Shown here one piece after another: positions 51,001-63,644 of a stretch of 64,000 bases of DNA. The stretch is from Xylona heveae TC161 (lineage: Eukaryota > Ascomycota > Xylonomycetes > Xylonales > Xylonaceae). The notes beneath the pieces are model-generated. The model was given only the letters and a program-made list of their open reading frames with translations. It was not told the origin of the DNA and searched no databases. The first letter of the stretch is position 1, and every line of letters starts with the position of its first letter. Where the stretch lies: the NCBI RefSeq assembly GCF_001619985.1, contig NW_017264196.1, positions 62,001 through 126,000 of the forward strand. The letters are read 5' to 3'. The translations under genes and the position numbers were made by a program.

Positions 51001-53057
51001 CGAATACACTGGTCGAAATATTCAGTATTGCCTACCCCGGATTTCGAGAACATTGGGCCAAAACCAGTCTAGGTTGGGCCACTTCATGCCCTGTCCGACA
51101 CCTTGCTTGTCGGTCGTTCCAAATCTTCAGATGCATACTCACCCGGGCGGATCAAACCATGCTCGCTGATATGCTGGCACGTTTGTCCAACACCATATCT
51201 GATGACGAGACAGACATACAAACCTTCTCTATGGAGATTTTGACAACTCTCAAAATAATTATCGGCTCGTTAACACCCGCAGAATTCTTGCAATATTCTC
51301 AATTATTTTGGACTACCTGTGCTTGCCTCAACACCATACATGAGTGCGAATTCATGGAGAGTCTTTCAATGTTAGAACAGCTTTTGGAAAAAGTCGACTT
51401 GAGCAATGCAAAAGACGAACAGCTACTTGTTGACGCTTATCCCCAAACCTGGGAAGGCGGCTTCGACGGTATACAGCCACTCATCTATAAAGGTCTTAAA
51501 TCTTCCCTTACCTTGGAGCGCACTCTTCTCGTCTTGCAAAAGCTTGCCCCAGTTCCGAACAGTAGGTTGTTGGGAGATGAGAGCCGTCTGCTCTTCACTG
51601 TCTTAGCCAACCTGCCTCGCTTTCTGGAGTCCTTTGAGAACCCTTCTCAAGACTCACCATGCACAGCTTGTGCTGAAACCTTGGCCATGGTTGCAATCGG
51701 CCAGGGCTGCGGCCACCTCGCGAGAACGTTGTCTGGTTTTGCCAACTCACGGTATCGTTCAAGCAAAGATTTTCTTTCACAGGCTGTATCAGCTATTAGG
51801 TCCATTTATTTTCCAACGTACGATTTCAAGATTCTCGTTTTCCTAATGGGCCTCCTCACAAATGACCTTCCATGGTTTAAGATTAGGACCATGCAGTTAC
51901 TGTGTGTCATTATACCTGATATTGACATGCGAAAATCAGAAATTGCAAGCCATGGTCCTGACTTAATATCACCATTACTAAGGCTCCTACAGACAGACTT
52001 CTGCCAACAAGCCTTGGAAGTCTTGGACCATATAATGACAATGTCTGGTACACCTATGGACAGGCATCATTTGCGGATGAGCATGGCAGGATCCCATTCA
52101 AGAGCAATAAAAAAGGAATACGAGCGAACACAAAGCCTATTTGGCATTCCTGAGGAAAGTGGCTGGTCAATCCCAATGCCTGCAATTCATTCCCTCACGA
52201 CAAGGAGAAACGTACATGCAGTATTCTATACGTGCGGTAATGCCGAGTCCATGGAGACTGATATTCCAGTCACTCCAGACGTGGAGTTTCATACGGATGA
52301 CTTTCAGTATGGCCTGTACTATCCTGAGCGCACCGCAACTATGGCGTCTGAGGATGGTCGTGGCGAGGGCAATATGGGCGAGCTAGTCATGAAACTCGAC
52401 AGTCTTGATGACTTCTTTGAGAACAACCTTGCAGGCGGTGATGCTGCTAGTGGAGATTTAGATCAGGGTATTCCTGGGTTTTCTCCAGACCTTGGTGATT
52501 TCAGGGCCAACATTTACGATCAGCAAACACTTCCGATCCTTCATAAATCACTTGCACGAACCGCTAGTGTCACATCATTTCAAACTGGCTTTGCCGACGC
52601 AAGGATACCACTAGGAAGGGATCCAGGAGTTATGACACCTGCCGCTTTCAATCCCAAGTCGCATATTGGCAACACGCGTCCACCAATGCATTCGCGGTCG
52701 GTAACTTCTCCAGCCGCTAATGGTTTTCAAGCATCAGGCGGCGTGTCAGAATACCATTCCGGGGGAGATACCGACGAAGTTTTTTCTGATGACGATCTGT
52801 CTGTGATTAGCGCGCATCAACAAGAAGCCTCTTCTTTTCTAGATGGTATGATTCGTCCTCTGGCTCAAGGGACTCGATCCCGGATGCGAAGATTTACATC
52901 CGGAAGTGGAAAGGACAAGGAGAAGCAGAGGGATGCACTTCGGAGTGAGCGTAAATCTCAGTTTGCAGCTTCGCCAGAGGTACCAAGAGTTCCTAGCGCA
53001 TATTTGCAAGGCCCGAACTCTGGATATTTTACGCAGGACCCGGCGCAAGAGTCGTGA
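45020..53057 (+). CDS. TAO3: Cell morphogenesis protein Tao3/Pag1 (Furry family)
   Basis: Giant scaffold of the Cbk1/Orb6 NDR-kinase (RAM/morphogenesis) network controlling polarised growth. Six exons: 45020-45023 (ATGG), 45121-45857, 45914-46144, 46300-49533, 49584-50594 and 50643-53057; about 2543 residues, typical of the family. The Ser/His-rich N-terminus runs to HHLFNS, joined to FVGQADQKINMCIGH. The Furry N-terminal domain (FDQLIAALGHIARQKPKPLI) and then long helical repeats (ERRSTISIYLLCRVLIEI, LCRLTWTYLYRC-like CRLTWTYLYRC) follow. The 48-nt intron at 50595-50642 is in frame and easily missed. The C-terminus is low-complexity and Ser-rich. The third intron (46145-46299) is uncertain: frame and family memory suggest extra coding sequence there. 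Confidence 0.92.
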
Positions 53058-53737
53058 ATTGTATTACTGTTTGTTGGAAAACTTTTCTTTTTCGTTTTTT
53101 TCTTGTTGGAATTTGGCGTGATACCATAGAATTTTGGCATTTGAACAGATGTTACGACTTACAGGCGTCAATTCCTCCAACTCATCAAATCGGAAGGGTG
53201 TCGCCGTCTGCTATATTAAGGGGTGAATAGCACCTTCAAACTGCGTGATAGAGTTAATGATGCCTCAACGATCTCTTACTCGGGCTGGTTGCCCAAAGCC
53301 ATAAATTTTCCACCTCAAAAAATCAATTCTCCTGTCGAACGAGACGAAAGTGTGAGTCGCAAAAATTAGCGGAGATTTCTGTCTGAATATCTCGTTCATC
53401 AACTTGAAGTTTGCTCGCGTTGCCTACTGAGGAATTCTCTAGCTACCTAAGTCCACCTTTTGAAGATTTGCCGGGCACGTCGCCAGTTGCCCAGAGTGTC
53501 ATTGTAGCGTCAAAGGGCTTAGAAACGGCGGGGCGGCGCGGCCCCATATTTTCAAATCCCAGCCTCGGCTATTCTCTAGTTACTTGCATACCGGAGTATT
53601 TAGTGCGACTGGTGCTTCCGCCAGTGCCCCGCTGCCCTCGACTCCACGCATTTGTGTTCAGCAACTTGCTGAGATGATATGGGCTATATAATGAATTGAA
53701 ATACAAAATCTGTACGATTACAATCTGGTTCGCAAGC
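53058..53737. other. Tandem intergenic region TAO3/acyltransferase
   Basis: 680 bases. Nothing beyond presumed 3' and promoter sequence. Confidence 0.45.
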
Positions 53738-56549
53738 ATGTCACCCCGTGATCCGTCTGCCCCGACTTCTGTACCCCCGGATCTAGACATCTTGGGAAGC
53801 CATGTCACCATCCATCCCGGTGTTCAACCTCCAGCCTCATCTAATGAGTCCTCTGAGCGAAACCTCGTGGGCAACATGGCTCGCTTCAGGGAATCACCTT
53901 TCGATTTCCTTAGGGAAGTCAGTTTGCATGTGTCTGGAATCGGCTGGCGGGCTTACGATGACGTGGTTGGCCAACCCATATTTTATCCCGGATTTACCGA
54001 TAATATGAAGGGAATGGTGTTATCCAATGCCATACTCCAGAAGAAAACTCAGGAATTGGCGGAGGCAAGGCTTAAGGCGGAGGAGAGAGCTGGTCTTCTC
54101 GCCCCAACAGATACCGGATATAGCGAGAGACGAGCACGACGAAGAGCTATACTGGAGACCAGTCTGCAGGAAGTAACCGAAAAGATGGCAGATGATATGA
54201 TCTGCAGGTTCGAGAGCAAAGCATTTATTCGAACGGCTTTTTACGTGTGTACTCAACTGCTCACAAAAGCCTATCATCAAGGTGCTGACATGCTGGATTG
54301 GCCGTCTATCGCCAGTTGGCTAACCTTTTATTTTAAGGCATTCATGTATCAAGTGAGGAAGTTCTTCGCCTTCGCTCTGTGGCAGAGCGAGCGGCAGAAA
54401 AGAAACAATCAATTATCTTTCTTCCTTGTCATAAGTCTCACGTGGATTACGTTTCCCTTCAGTTGATATGTTACCGTCTCGGTCTCGCATTACCTGTTGT
54501 GGTTGCTGGGGATAATCTTAACTTCCCTTTCGTGGGTCAGTTTCTGCAGCATGCTGGTATGTATTTCCTAATTACTAGCTTTTTAAGTTATTGCTTTGCT
54601 CACTTGTTAGGTGCGATGTGGATTCGAAGAAGCTTTGGCGAAGATGTGTTATACTCGACGCTCGTACAGTCTTACATTGACACCATATTGCGAAATGGTT
54701 ATAATTTTGAGTGCTTTATAGGTTTGTTCTTCCTTGAACATCAATGCTTTTTTCATTTCTCTCACAGCAAGCAGAGGGTGGTCGTTCTAGGATTGGAAAG
54801 CTCTTGGGCCCAAAATTCGGCATTCTTAGCTTCATCCTTGATAGCGTACTCTCAGGCAGAACGGAGGACGCAATAATGTGCCCAGTCAGTACACAATATG
54901 ACAAAGTAATTGAAACTGAGTAAGCCTTTGAGATATTATGGATATGAACCGTTGTTAATTGCCTTTTAGATCCTACATCAGTGAGCTATTGGGACAGCCC
55001 AAACCAAAGGAAAACCTCCAGGATTTTCTTTCTGCTTCATCTGTGCTTTCCCTTCAGCTTGGAAGAGTCGATGTTCGGTTTCACGAGCCGTGGAGCCTCC
55101 GGGATTTCATTATACAGCAGCGAGCCCGCTTCAGCAAAGTTCAGCCTCCTGTCACTGACAAATCTGTCACGGAACGAACGAGGCTACTTAGGACACTTGG
55201 TTATAAGATATTGAGCGATATCAATTCCGTATCGGTAATTATGCCCACAGCGCTTATCGGCACCGTACTTTTGACACTCAGAGGGCGTGGAGTCGGAAAA
55301 GCAGAGTTGGACCGAAGAGTCAATTGGCTTACCGAGCGTGTTAGGGCACGTGGTGGTAGAGTTGCCCATTTTTCCGGAGCCCCAACAAGCACTATTGTAG
55401 ATCGTGGGCTGGAGGTTCTAGGACCCAGTTTGGTGGGAAAAATCGAAGGGCTCGCTGAAGATACATATTACGCTGTTGATAGGTACGTTTCAATACTGTC
55501 AATTGGAAGACTGGTTGCTAAGGGTAAAATACAGATTCCAATTGTCATTCTATCGCAACATGACAATTCATTTGTTTGTGTCTGAAGCTTTGGTTTCTGC
55601 AGCAATGTATACTCGAGTCAAGCAAGGTGGTGGGCCCGACAATCAGAGGATCTCTTACGCCATGCTTGTAGATCAAGTATCTTTCCTGTCACAAGTACGT
55701 CCACAACACCTGCTAAAAACCCGCGCTGACTTGCGCAGCTCTTTCGTGGCGAATTCATATTTCCAACCGAAGGATTGATGATCAACCTAGACAAGACTTT
55801 GCATGCGCTGGAGAGGGACCATGTAATCAGAATCAATCGCCGCGAAGATGGGCCAGTTGGGCCTAATGTTATATCTTCTGTGGAAATTAGTCATCATGAA
55901 AGGTTGTGTGGCAGAGAGAATTTTGACTTCTATTGCTTCCTGATATGGCCGTTCATCGAGGCAAGCTGGCTTGGCGCAGTTTCATTGATGGGTCTCAGTC
56001 CCCCGATTGGGCAGAATAACGAGGTTTGGCTTGATCTCAAACGCGTGCAAGAGCATGCGCAGCTTGTACGTTGTGTCTCCTTCCTGATGAAAAAGGTTCA
56101 TTATTAAACTATGCTGTTAGCTTGGCAAAACCTTGTATCATCAAGGCGACCTCTCATACTTCGAAGCAGTCAATAGGGAGACTTTGAAGAATGCCTATAA
56201 TTTTTTTGAGGAAGAAGGAATTATTATTGTCTCCAAAACAAAGTCATCGCGGCCTTCCCAGACGATGAGGCTTGCACCTCAATGGTGCCCTCCTCGAGAT
56301 GGTGCCACTGGACATATTCTCCCGCAAGGCAGGCTGTGGGACTTTACAGAAATGATAGCCAAATCCCGAAGAGAGGGGAAAAACAGACGAGATGGAGCCA
56401 CCGTCTCTACACGTGTGCTCACTCTTTCAGACAAGGTCGGCCAAGAGCTATTTGTAGCAGCCACGGTCCCACGGTCCCAGCCACCTGAGGGTGACTATCA
56501 AAGGAGGAGGGCAAGAAGAAAAGCCATTCAAACAAGACCTCGGCTATAG
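53738..56549 (+). CDS. PlsB/GNPAT-like glycerophosphate or dihydroxyacetone-phosphate acyltransferase
   Basis: Probable sn-1 acyltransferase of glycerolipid synthesis. Eight exons: 53738-54281, 54338-54556, 54611-54721, 54775-54919, 54970-55482, 55535-55694, 55739-56065 and 56121-56549; about 815 residues with all phases agreeing. Block I is CHKSHVDY, the H-x4-D catalytic motif. Block II has LNFPFVGQFL and block III FIEGGRSRIGKL, which is restored across an intron. Block IV is CPVSTQYDKVIE. It lacks obvious membrane spans except weak hydrophobic stretches. The end is basic (RRRARRKAIQTRPRL). In animals GNPAT makes ether-lipid precursors in peroxisomes; fungi do not usually make ether lipids, so the substrate here is uncertain. 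No PTS1-type end is visible. Confidence 0.9.
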
Positions 56550-57580
56550 TCACCTGCAGCATTCTTTGTACTCTGATGATCCAATTTGAGATTATCGTCC
56601 TTGAAAAGTACCTCTGTCTGAGGGGTTATTTGTATTGGGCCTTTCCGATGCTCTTCCCCCCCTTCCCCCTAATGTTTATATCTCTTTCTTAATCACTATT
56701 GTCGTACATTTCTCACTCGGGAATTGCCACATTGAAGCTTATAAATAATGACCGTCTTATCGTCGTCTCTTGAACCGGCCATTTAGACCAGTTTAGATGA
56801 CTTTAAATGACTGAATCGTGGCCATACAGTGAAAGTATGCCTTTTCGGAAAAATTCTTAAGCAACCATGTATTTCTTCGAGAAACTGTTATCATATTTAT
56901 TCAAGCCGATGACCCATATAATCAATCGTAACTCCATTGTGCTTTCAAAATGGAGTGCGGGAGAGCCAAGAACAATCCAGTGTCGGCTATCCCATCATTT
57001 AATCGCACTCAGTAATTTTTTAACATTGACTGCTACGGTCGGTACAGAGCTACTACGTAGGCCGCCCTTCCCATGCCCTTTTCCTAGTTTCCTTTGTAGT
57101 CCTGATAGATTCCATCACAAGGTTATACCTAGATTATCACTGTCGGTAGCTCTAGGTGCATCGAGTCATGTACTGCATCGAAAACATTGGCTGACTGCCT
57201 ACGGAGTAGGGGCATAGTGATCTAATGCGGACGATCTGCAAGGAGCCAAGCCAGAAACAGAAAAGGTCTGTGCCCGCCTCGGCCCTTCCCGTGAGTACTC
57301 CGTGCTTGCATTGTTGCGGTTCTTCAGTTTCACCAATAATGCCGTGAGCAGTCGAAAAAGTCGGTGCTGGGAACCGAAAGTACTTTTATGAGTCTTACTT
57401 GAAGCAATAGCGGTGCTGCGGAATTATCGCCATCTGTATTGCATTCGCCATTTTATACAGTCCTTGTGTCGCTGATAACAAGACCGCAACACAGGCAACT
57501 GATAACAGCATTGGACGAATCTCTTTGTTCTTTCCGCATTTTATGTGAGGCGGTTAAGAATCTTAAAAATCTTCCCTATA
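56550..57580. other. Tandem intergenic region acyltransferase/YND1
   Basis: 1.03 kb. It contains TACGGAGTA (57200-57208) and TACTCCGT (57296-57303). No gene supported. Confidence 0.5.
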
Positions 57581-59887
57581 ATGGCAACCTGTAAGTGAAC
57601 TCCATAATTCATAATTCAGCAACTACACCAAAAAAGCCCAAGCTGATCGTTCTCCACCAGACTGGCGCTATGGAGTTATTCTGGATGCGGGGTCGTCCGT
57701 AAGTCCCGCCGCATTATCTGCGATCGCATTTGCTCCCAGGACTTACGAAATGATCTCACCATGATTTAGGGAACAAGGGTCCACGTATATAGATGGAAAG
57801 ATCGGTCAAAGGAAATCACGAAGCTGCCTGAGGCGGAAGTAAATACGTTACCTGCCTTGGAAACTTCTAAGAAGTGGACGAAGAAACTGCGCCCTGGTTT
57901 GTGTCCATTCCAATCCATGGGCCGCTTTGCTCTTATGGTGACTAATGGCCATCTGAACTGTCTAGGTGTTTCATCGTTTGCGGCAATTCCAGATTCGATT
58001 GGAACAAACCATCTAGAACCGCTCATAAAACATGCGCTGAAATATATTCCCAAGCAATCCGTAGAATCGACACCAATTTACGTCTTAGCGACGGCTGGAA
58101 TGCGCTTGCTGCCAGATACCCAACGTCGCAAACTCCTTGACAACATTTGCTCCTACATCCGCACGACAACTTCTTTCTTCCTCCAAGATTGCGCCCATCA
58201 TGTTCAGGTCATCTCTGGAGAGACGGAGGGTCTCTATGGTTGGATTGCCGCTAATTATCTACTTGGAGCTTTCGACTTTCCCGAGCATCATACACATGGA
58301 AAGGGGCACCACACTTATGGGTTCTTGGACATGGGCGGAGCATCGGCGCAGATTGCCTTCGCACCAAATGCCACGGAAGCTAAAGCTCATGCAAATGATC
58401 TCAAGCTCCTCAGGTTGAGGAAGCTCAATAGGCAAAACTCCGAGTATCGAGTCTTCGTCACAACGTGGCTGGGCTTTGGTGTGAATGAGGCCAGGCGCCG
58501 GTACGAGGATGCTCTGATTGAAAGCACAGGTAGAAACGATCTGAAAGAGTTACCAGATCCGTGCCTTCCTCTTGGCTTGGACCTTCCTCCAAATACCAAG
58601 GAAGATCATCCTGGCGAGAAGGAACATATCAGGCTTGTGGGAACTGGTCGGTTCGATGAATGTTTACGGCAAACATATCCACTACTGGACAAGGACGCCC
58701 CATGCGAGGATCATCCGTGCCTCCTCCATGGGACCCACGTTCCTGCAATAGATTTTGACGTCAACCATTTTGTTGGAATATCAGAATACTGGCACACAAC
58801 GCATGAAATCTTCGAGATGGGTGTTAAAGAGAAGAGTTATGACTTTCACACATATCAGCAGAGGGTTAGAGAATTCTGCTCTCAAGACTGGAAGACAATT
58901 TCTCAAGGTATCAAGGGGAAAAAATGGGGAGGCAAAGTTGATGAAGGGGCTGCTGCGGAGGTTTGTTTTAGAGCTTCGTGGCTAATCAATATGCTACACG
59001 ATGGCATCGGCATTCCTCGAGTTGGAATTGAAAACACGAAACTCGACGGGCATAATGGAACGGAGGAAATCATACAACATGCCAAAGATATGGGTTTCCT
59101 TGACCCCTTTCAGGCAGTCAATAAGATCCATGAAACGGAAGTCAGTTGGACAATGGGGAAAATGCTTTTGTATGCCTCTAGTCAGATTTCCCCGCTTGAT
59201 GCATCATATCTTCCAGTAGGCTTTGGGAGCAATGTTCCAGAAGTCCCTGCGGACTTCCAGTATGGGGGGGCCGTTCCAGGCCTAGGAACTCCTCCAGATC
59301 CAATTGGGTCGACTGATGACGATTGGAGCCGCGTTCTTTTTGAGTCCGACTCTCATCGACGCATTCCCGGATTTGTCCTTTTCGCCCTTATTGTATGTAT
59401 TGCTCTTTTTTTGTCATGCGGCAAAGATCGAAGAACGAGGACAGTTAAGGCTATTCGGAGTGGTATTTCTTGGTTCTGGGAATGCTCAAGAAACCCATCA
59501 TATCTCAGAGCGAAACTTTTCAACCGCAATGATCGAGTCACGTATGAACGTGTCCTAGAAAGCGGCGACGCGAACGAAGATTTCGAGCTCACTAGCGTAC
59601 CGGGGCTCAACACGCCATCTGAGCCAAATGAGGAACACCAGGTTGGCAAGGCATCCGGCTGGGCAAGCCCTCGCCCAGGGATTGACCAAGGTTCTGGGCT
59701 TTCGCTTCTTGGGGATCACGGGACGAAAGGTCTCGGTCAAAGTTCAAGCTGGCCCGAGACTCCAAGCAGCGCAGGTATCGAGAAAAGTCTGATAGTGAGG
59801 ACCGAGAGTCGAGAGAGGATACCGTCTCGAAATTCCGTTCGATTGAAAAACGTCCCCTCGGCACTGTCCCTCGAATCACGAGAATAA
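57581..59887 (+). CDS. YND1: Golgi apyrase Ynd1 (GDA1/CD39 nucleoside diphosphatase)
   Basis: Golgi membrane enzyme hydrolysing nucleoside di- and triphosphates, supporting protein glycosylation. Four exons: 57581-57590, 57637-57698, 57770-57896 and 57966-59887; about 706 residues. The first coding exon is only 10 bases (ATGGCAACCT) and its 46-nt intron is inferred from phase. Apyrase conserved regions are all present: DAGSSGTRVHVYRW, ATAGMRLLP, SGETEGLYGWIAANY, FLDMGGASAQIAF and VSWTMGKMLLYA. A membrane span near the C-terminus (PGFVLFALIVCIALFLS) is followed by a cytosolic tail with many Ser residues and RESRE. It converges with OPI10, 338 bases away. Start placement is the weakest part. 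Confidence 0.93.
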
Positions 59888-60225
59888 CTGGGTTGGGGGT
59901 TTGATTCGGTCTCGTAATGAATTCCCAATCATCCTCTTGAGCTCACTGCTAGGAAGAAGGAACAGAGCAATTTTCTTCTGGTAATGTATTATATCTATTG
60001 CATAAAGGCGAGGAATCGTTGTCGCAATCTGTCGCATCTTTACTATTTGGAGCCGTTTGGGGGATCCGATCATAGATACCACTTGTTTATTTGAGAATTC
60101 CTTTGTCCTAAATGTTTGCTTAATATGATTCGGAAAACGGCTCTGGAGAATATTTGGGTCTTTCTGAACCACAAAAAGGCTGGGGTCTCTCATCTTTAAC
60201 GTAGACGCTCCAATGCGTAACAACG
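59888..60225. other. Convergent YND1/OPI10 3' region
   Basis: 338 AT-rich bases between stop codons; no feature seen. Confidence 0.45.
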
Positions 60226-60912
60226 TCATTGGTCATCGGTCCTGTCCAAGAATCCTGGATCTAGTTCCAGCCTTTTCTCGAATTTATTCCACCAATCCTG
60301 GAAGCTTCGAAGAGGAACAACCTCAACGCCGCCTTGCTCCCCAACAAAACTCGCTAGGAAGTTGAACGCATTCTTGATGATTCGTTGTGCAAGTATTTTT
60401 GTAGATGGTGCCCGTGTTGCCAATTGACCAGGGTTCGACCCACTGGCAGGGACGGCGCCTTGTGCCGAGTTGCCTTTCAGAGAAGCAAGCTGAGTGCCAA
60501 GCGGGCCCGCAGGTTCGATGGAGATGCCAAGGATGATGCTTGCCGCATTGTTGGCATGATCTGTGGCTGTGGAGGGAGACGCATCAAGCGAATCGTCGAC
60601 CATGGCTTCATCATCGCCTCCTCCTCCTGCAGAAGCTGGTGTCCTTCCAAAGGTCGAACCGGCATTATTTACCCGGAAAATGGCGCTTTGTTTCTCATTT
60701 CCGATAGCTCCTAAGAGCTGGAAGTCTGATTCGGCAGAGATGCGTATATACACAGCTGCTGCCATATCATTGGGAAGAACGTTTCCGGGAAGAAGAAAAA
60801 CGACAATGTGATTGAACGACGGCGCAGATGGTATAGTAAATGCAAACTGTGTCGGAGATATAACTTGGAGATTTGTTTGGACAGGTCGACCCGCGCAGAT
60901 GGCTCCGAACAT
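60226..60912 (-). CDS. OPI10: Hikeshi/Opi10-family protein
   Basis: Single-exon gene for 228 residues. The human homologue Hikeshi imports Hsp70 into the nucleus under heat stress; yeast Opi10 mutants are inositol overproducers. The family start MFGAICAGRPVQTNLQ is followed by the beta-rich core (FAFTIPSAPSFNHIVVFLLP). An insertion (GGGGDDEAMVDDSLDASPS) breaks the core, and the C-terminal helices (RIIKNAFNFLASF, SFQDWWNKFEKRLELDP) end with FLDRTDD. All conserved parts are present. It diverges from the Nudix gene by 475 bases. Confidence 0.93.
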   Translation of the reverse strand: MFGAICAGRPVQTNLQVISPTQFAFTIPSAPSFNHIVVFLLPGNVLPNDMAAAVYIRISAESDFQLLGAIGNEKQSAIFRVNNAGSTFGRTPASAGGGGDDEAMVDDSLDASPSTATDHANNAASIILGISIEPAGPLGTQLASLKGNSAQGAVPASGSNPGQLATRAPSTKILAQRIIKNAFNFLASFVGEQGGVEVVPLRSFQDWWNKFEKRLELDPGFLDRTDDQ

Positions 60913-61387
60913 TGTAAAATTAAATTCTGTGTTTCAAACACGGAATGTAGGCTTCAGTATTTGGTTTTTTATCCAAACAAGATCGGGATTTCGAGAATGT
61001 AGCTTCAAAAGGGAGGCTAAGGAAATATAAAATCTAAAAAGTGGGTATTATTGAAAATTTGGTCGCCAGTAAAGCTCAAGAGCTTGCTGAAAGGAAAAAT
61101 AATAATGATGATGATAATGATAATGCAAAAGATATCCTCGTATGACAGCATTGTTATAATTAAGCGGCTTTCGTGGTTTTGGGTTGTCATCCCTTCCAAT
61201 ATTGGTTAGCTTCGTCCTGGCAAAGCGGTAGCGAACCCTTGAGATCTGAGCTCGCTGGCCCTCAGTTGCTCTTTCTTCGGATAAAAAGTCAAACTGGATT
61301 TAACGGAGGCAACGAGGGAGAGAGAAAGAGAGAGGCCGTGATAGCTTACGGCGAGTGACTAGTTGTCTGAATTTTTTTTTTTTTAGA
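60913..61387. promoter_or_regulatory. Divergent OPI10/Nudix intergenic region
   Basis: 475 bases. It holds an AAT/ATG-type microsatellite (about 61099-61125) and ends in T13-AG two bases from the Nudix ATG, which looks like a 5'-untranslated intron acceptor. Confidence 0.5.
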
Positions 61388-62409
61388 ATGAGATCCTTTC
61401 TTGAGCTAGTCGAGGACTGCGACAGGTATGCATTTGTTTTCGATTGAGCGTCTCAGCCCAGCACTTTTCTCGTGGTATATAATTGGTCTCGCTCATTCAA
61501 TTCAGCTTTCCCTACAGCTACCCCAACGCAGCAGCTTACCGCGACATTGTCTCTCCACTTTACCACCTTAAAGTCGCTAGCTATGATCATACTCTAGGCT
61601 ATGTGCCGAAATTTGTTGCGGAAGCATTTGAGTCGTTCAGCGCTTGGAACCTTAACCATGATGCTCAAACATTGACGCTAATTTCTGGTTCCAACGAGAA
61701 CGAGCGAAGCGCTGTTGTTGCGCAGACCTGTCAGGAGCTCCGCAATCAGGACAAATTCACAGTATTGAGGGGATGGCGTAATGAACTTTATCCTGTTTAT
61801 GGACCTGGTGGGGTTCTCTTGTTTAATATCGAACGGGCTGCTAGTGCCCTGCTCGGCGTTGTCAGCTATGGCATTCATATGACAGCGTATATTCGCTCCT
61901 CCAGCGGATTGCTATTATGGGTTCCGCGACGGGCATTAAGTAAGCAAACATATGGCGGAATGCTAGACAACACGGTCGCCGGCGGCATAAGTACCGGTGA
62001 GGAGCCGTTTGAGACTCTGATCCGGGAAGCGCAAGAGGAGGCATCGTTGCCCGAAGCTTTGGTTCGACAAAAGGCCAAGGCTTGTGGCACTATTACTTAT
62101 TTTCACATTCGGGATGAGAGAGCTGGCGGAGAGACCGGGCTGCTGCAGCCGGAGGTTCAATACGTGTACGACCTAGAGCTGGAGGAGGGCGTCCAACCAT
62201 CGCCCTCTGACAACGAAGTGGAAACTTTCCATTTGTGGGACCTTGCCAAAGTGCAACATGCCCTCCATGATGGTCAATTTAAGCCAAATTGTGCTTTGGT
62301 TCTTTTGGATTTTCTCATTCGCCATGGCATTCTAGATGCTAAGAATGAGAAAGACTATATCCAGATCATTGCACGAATCCACAGACGACTGGAATTTCCA
62401 ACAATCTAA
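61388..62409 (+). CDS. Nudix hydrolase with DUF4743-type N-terminal domain
   Basis: Probable nucleoside-diphosphate-derivative hydrolase of the fungal family including yeast Yjr142w (sometimes called thiamine pyrophosphokinase-related). Two exons, 61388-61425 and 61506-62409; about 313 residues. The N-terminal domain (YGPGGVLLFNIERAASALLG) precedes the Nudix fold. The Nudix box is GGISTGEEPFETLIREAQEE, with the G-x5-E-x7-RE-x2-EE pattern complete, so catalysis is expected. TYGGMLDNTVAGGI marks the family. The C-terminus (LDFLIRHGIL) is also family-like. It converges with RPB8, 206 bases away. Substrate unknown; oxidised thiamine diphosphate has been proposed for relatives. Confidence 0.9.
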
Positions 62410-62615
62410 TATGCAACATACTCCAAACGCCGGCAGCTTTTGGTTCTTCTGAATATCCTGCAGCAAACTAGCTGTGCGCTGTCAACGACCGGAAACCCGC
62501 CATCTTCCAATTTTGGGGCATCTTTCCGACTCCTCTTGTCGGTGCGGGGCGAGTAGACCGTTTGGAATTTTGTTGCTCCGCCCCGCTGATATCTCCATCA
62601 AATTTTAGCTCGCGC

Positions 62616-63172
62616 TCATTTCTTCAGAAGCAGATAGATATAGTCGATGCGGAGTGGTGTAAGCTTCTTGTAAGGCCCCTCCATATAAAGCAATAGACCT
62701 CCGAATGATACAAAAACCTTACTGTAAATATCCCATGCGTTAGCCATCCATCCTAAAATAAGACAAAAAATAAAAAGGGGACGGAAACTCCATCGCATTG
62801 ATGATCAAGAGAACTTCAAGTCAATGGTATTTCCAAGACGCAAGCATACATGTTTTCTCCTTCCGCTTCCTCGAATCTGTAGATTTTTCCATGGCAGACG
62901 TAATCAAACATATCAGCGAGACTAGCTTCCCCTCTTGCTGCCTCCCTCCAGCCCTTTGCGTCATCTTCTGTCCCATCCAGGGAGAGGGTTGACGCGAGTA
63001 CCATTTGCATCTGATCGCCCACAGAGCACGGATAAATCTCCGTATTGACGTCTAGGGTAAACAGAGTATCTCCGCTTGTGGATGTACCAGAAATTCGTGA
63101 AACGCGATCATATTTCTGGGCGTTGATGGAGGTGATTGTGAATGTATCGTCATAGAGTTGCGCATCCGCCAT
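62616..63172 (-). CDS. RPB8: RNA polymerase I/II/III shared subunit Rpb8 (RPABC3)
   Basis: OB-fold subunit common to all three nuclear RNA polymerases. Two exons, 63172-62850 and 62721-62616; about 142 residues, normal length. Exon 1 reads MADAQLYDDTFTITSINAQ and the fold continues through EIYPCSVGDQMQMVLASTL and DYVCHGKIYRFEE. The intron of 128 nt is long for this window. Exon 2 restores the invariant end (GGLLLYMEGPYKKLTPLR then DYIYLLLKK). The frame upstream of the ATG is open but not family-like. It diverges from ELP4 with 472 bases between starts. Confidence 0.96.
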
Positions 63173-63644
63173 TTCGAAAAAGTTTCCCCTGATTGAAAAT
63201 ATTTCACCCTTTCGTCTTTGATGATAAAGGCTCGAAACGAAAAAAAAAAAAATCCTGCCCGCTTTCTCTATATCCTGACCTCCGCTCAGCTGTTTTGCGA
63301 TCAGCCTTGCAAGATATTTTCGAGAAATACGCGATTCTTCAGTAGTAGCGATCGTTTTCCAGAACTTAATCGTTCCAGTCAATACATTATGTAAGCGGCA
63401 ATCTACTCTTCGGGCGATGAAAGGGCTCCAAAGCGCCAGAAGTGCCCCGCGCTACCAAGGGGGTACCGAGCCCTGCAGAAAGTCTCGAATCCGGTAGCAA
63501 TAACTGCAGCTAAGAAACGTACTCCGATAAAGTAAACATACCAACCCATGTATCGTCCGCGATAAAGATACCCTTCTTAAGCCTCAAAGATACTCTCGGT
63601 CTTCAAAACTTGAATTATCTCTGCCGATTCACAGAATATATGGC
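63173..63644. promoter_or_regulatory. Divergent RPB8/ELP4 promoter region
   Basis: 472 bases between divergent starts. Contains an A-rich run near 63240 and one TACTCCG motif (63520-63526). Confidence 0.45.
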
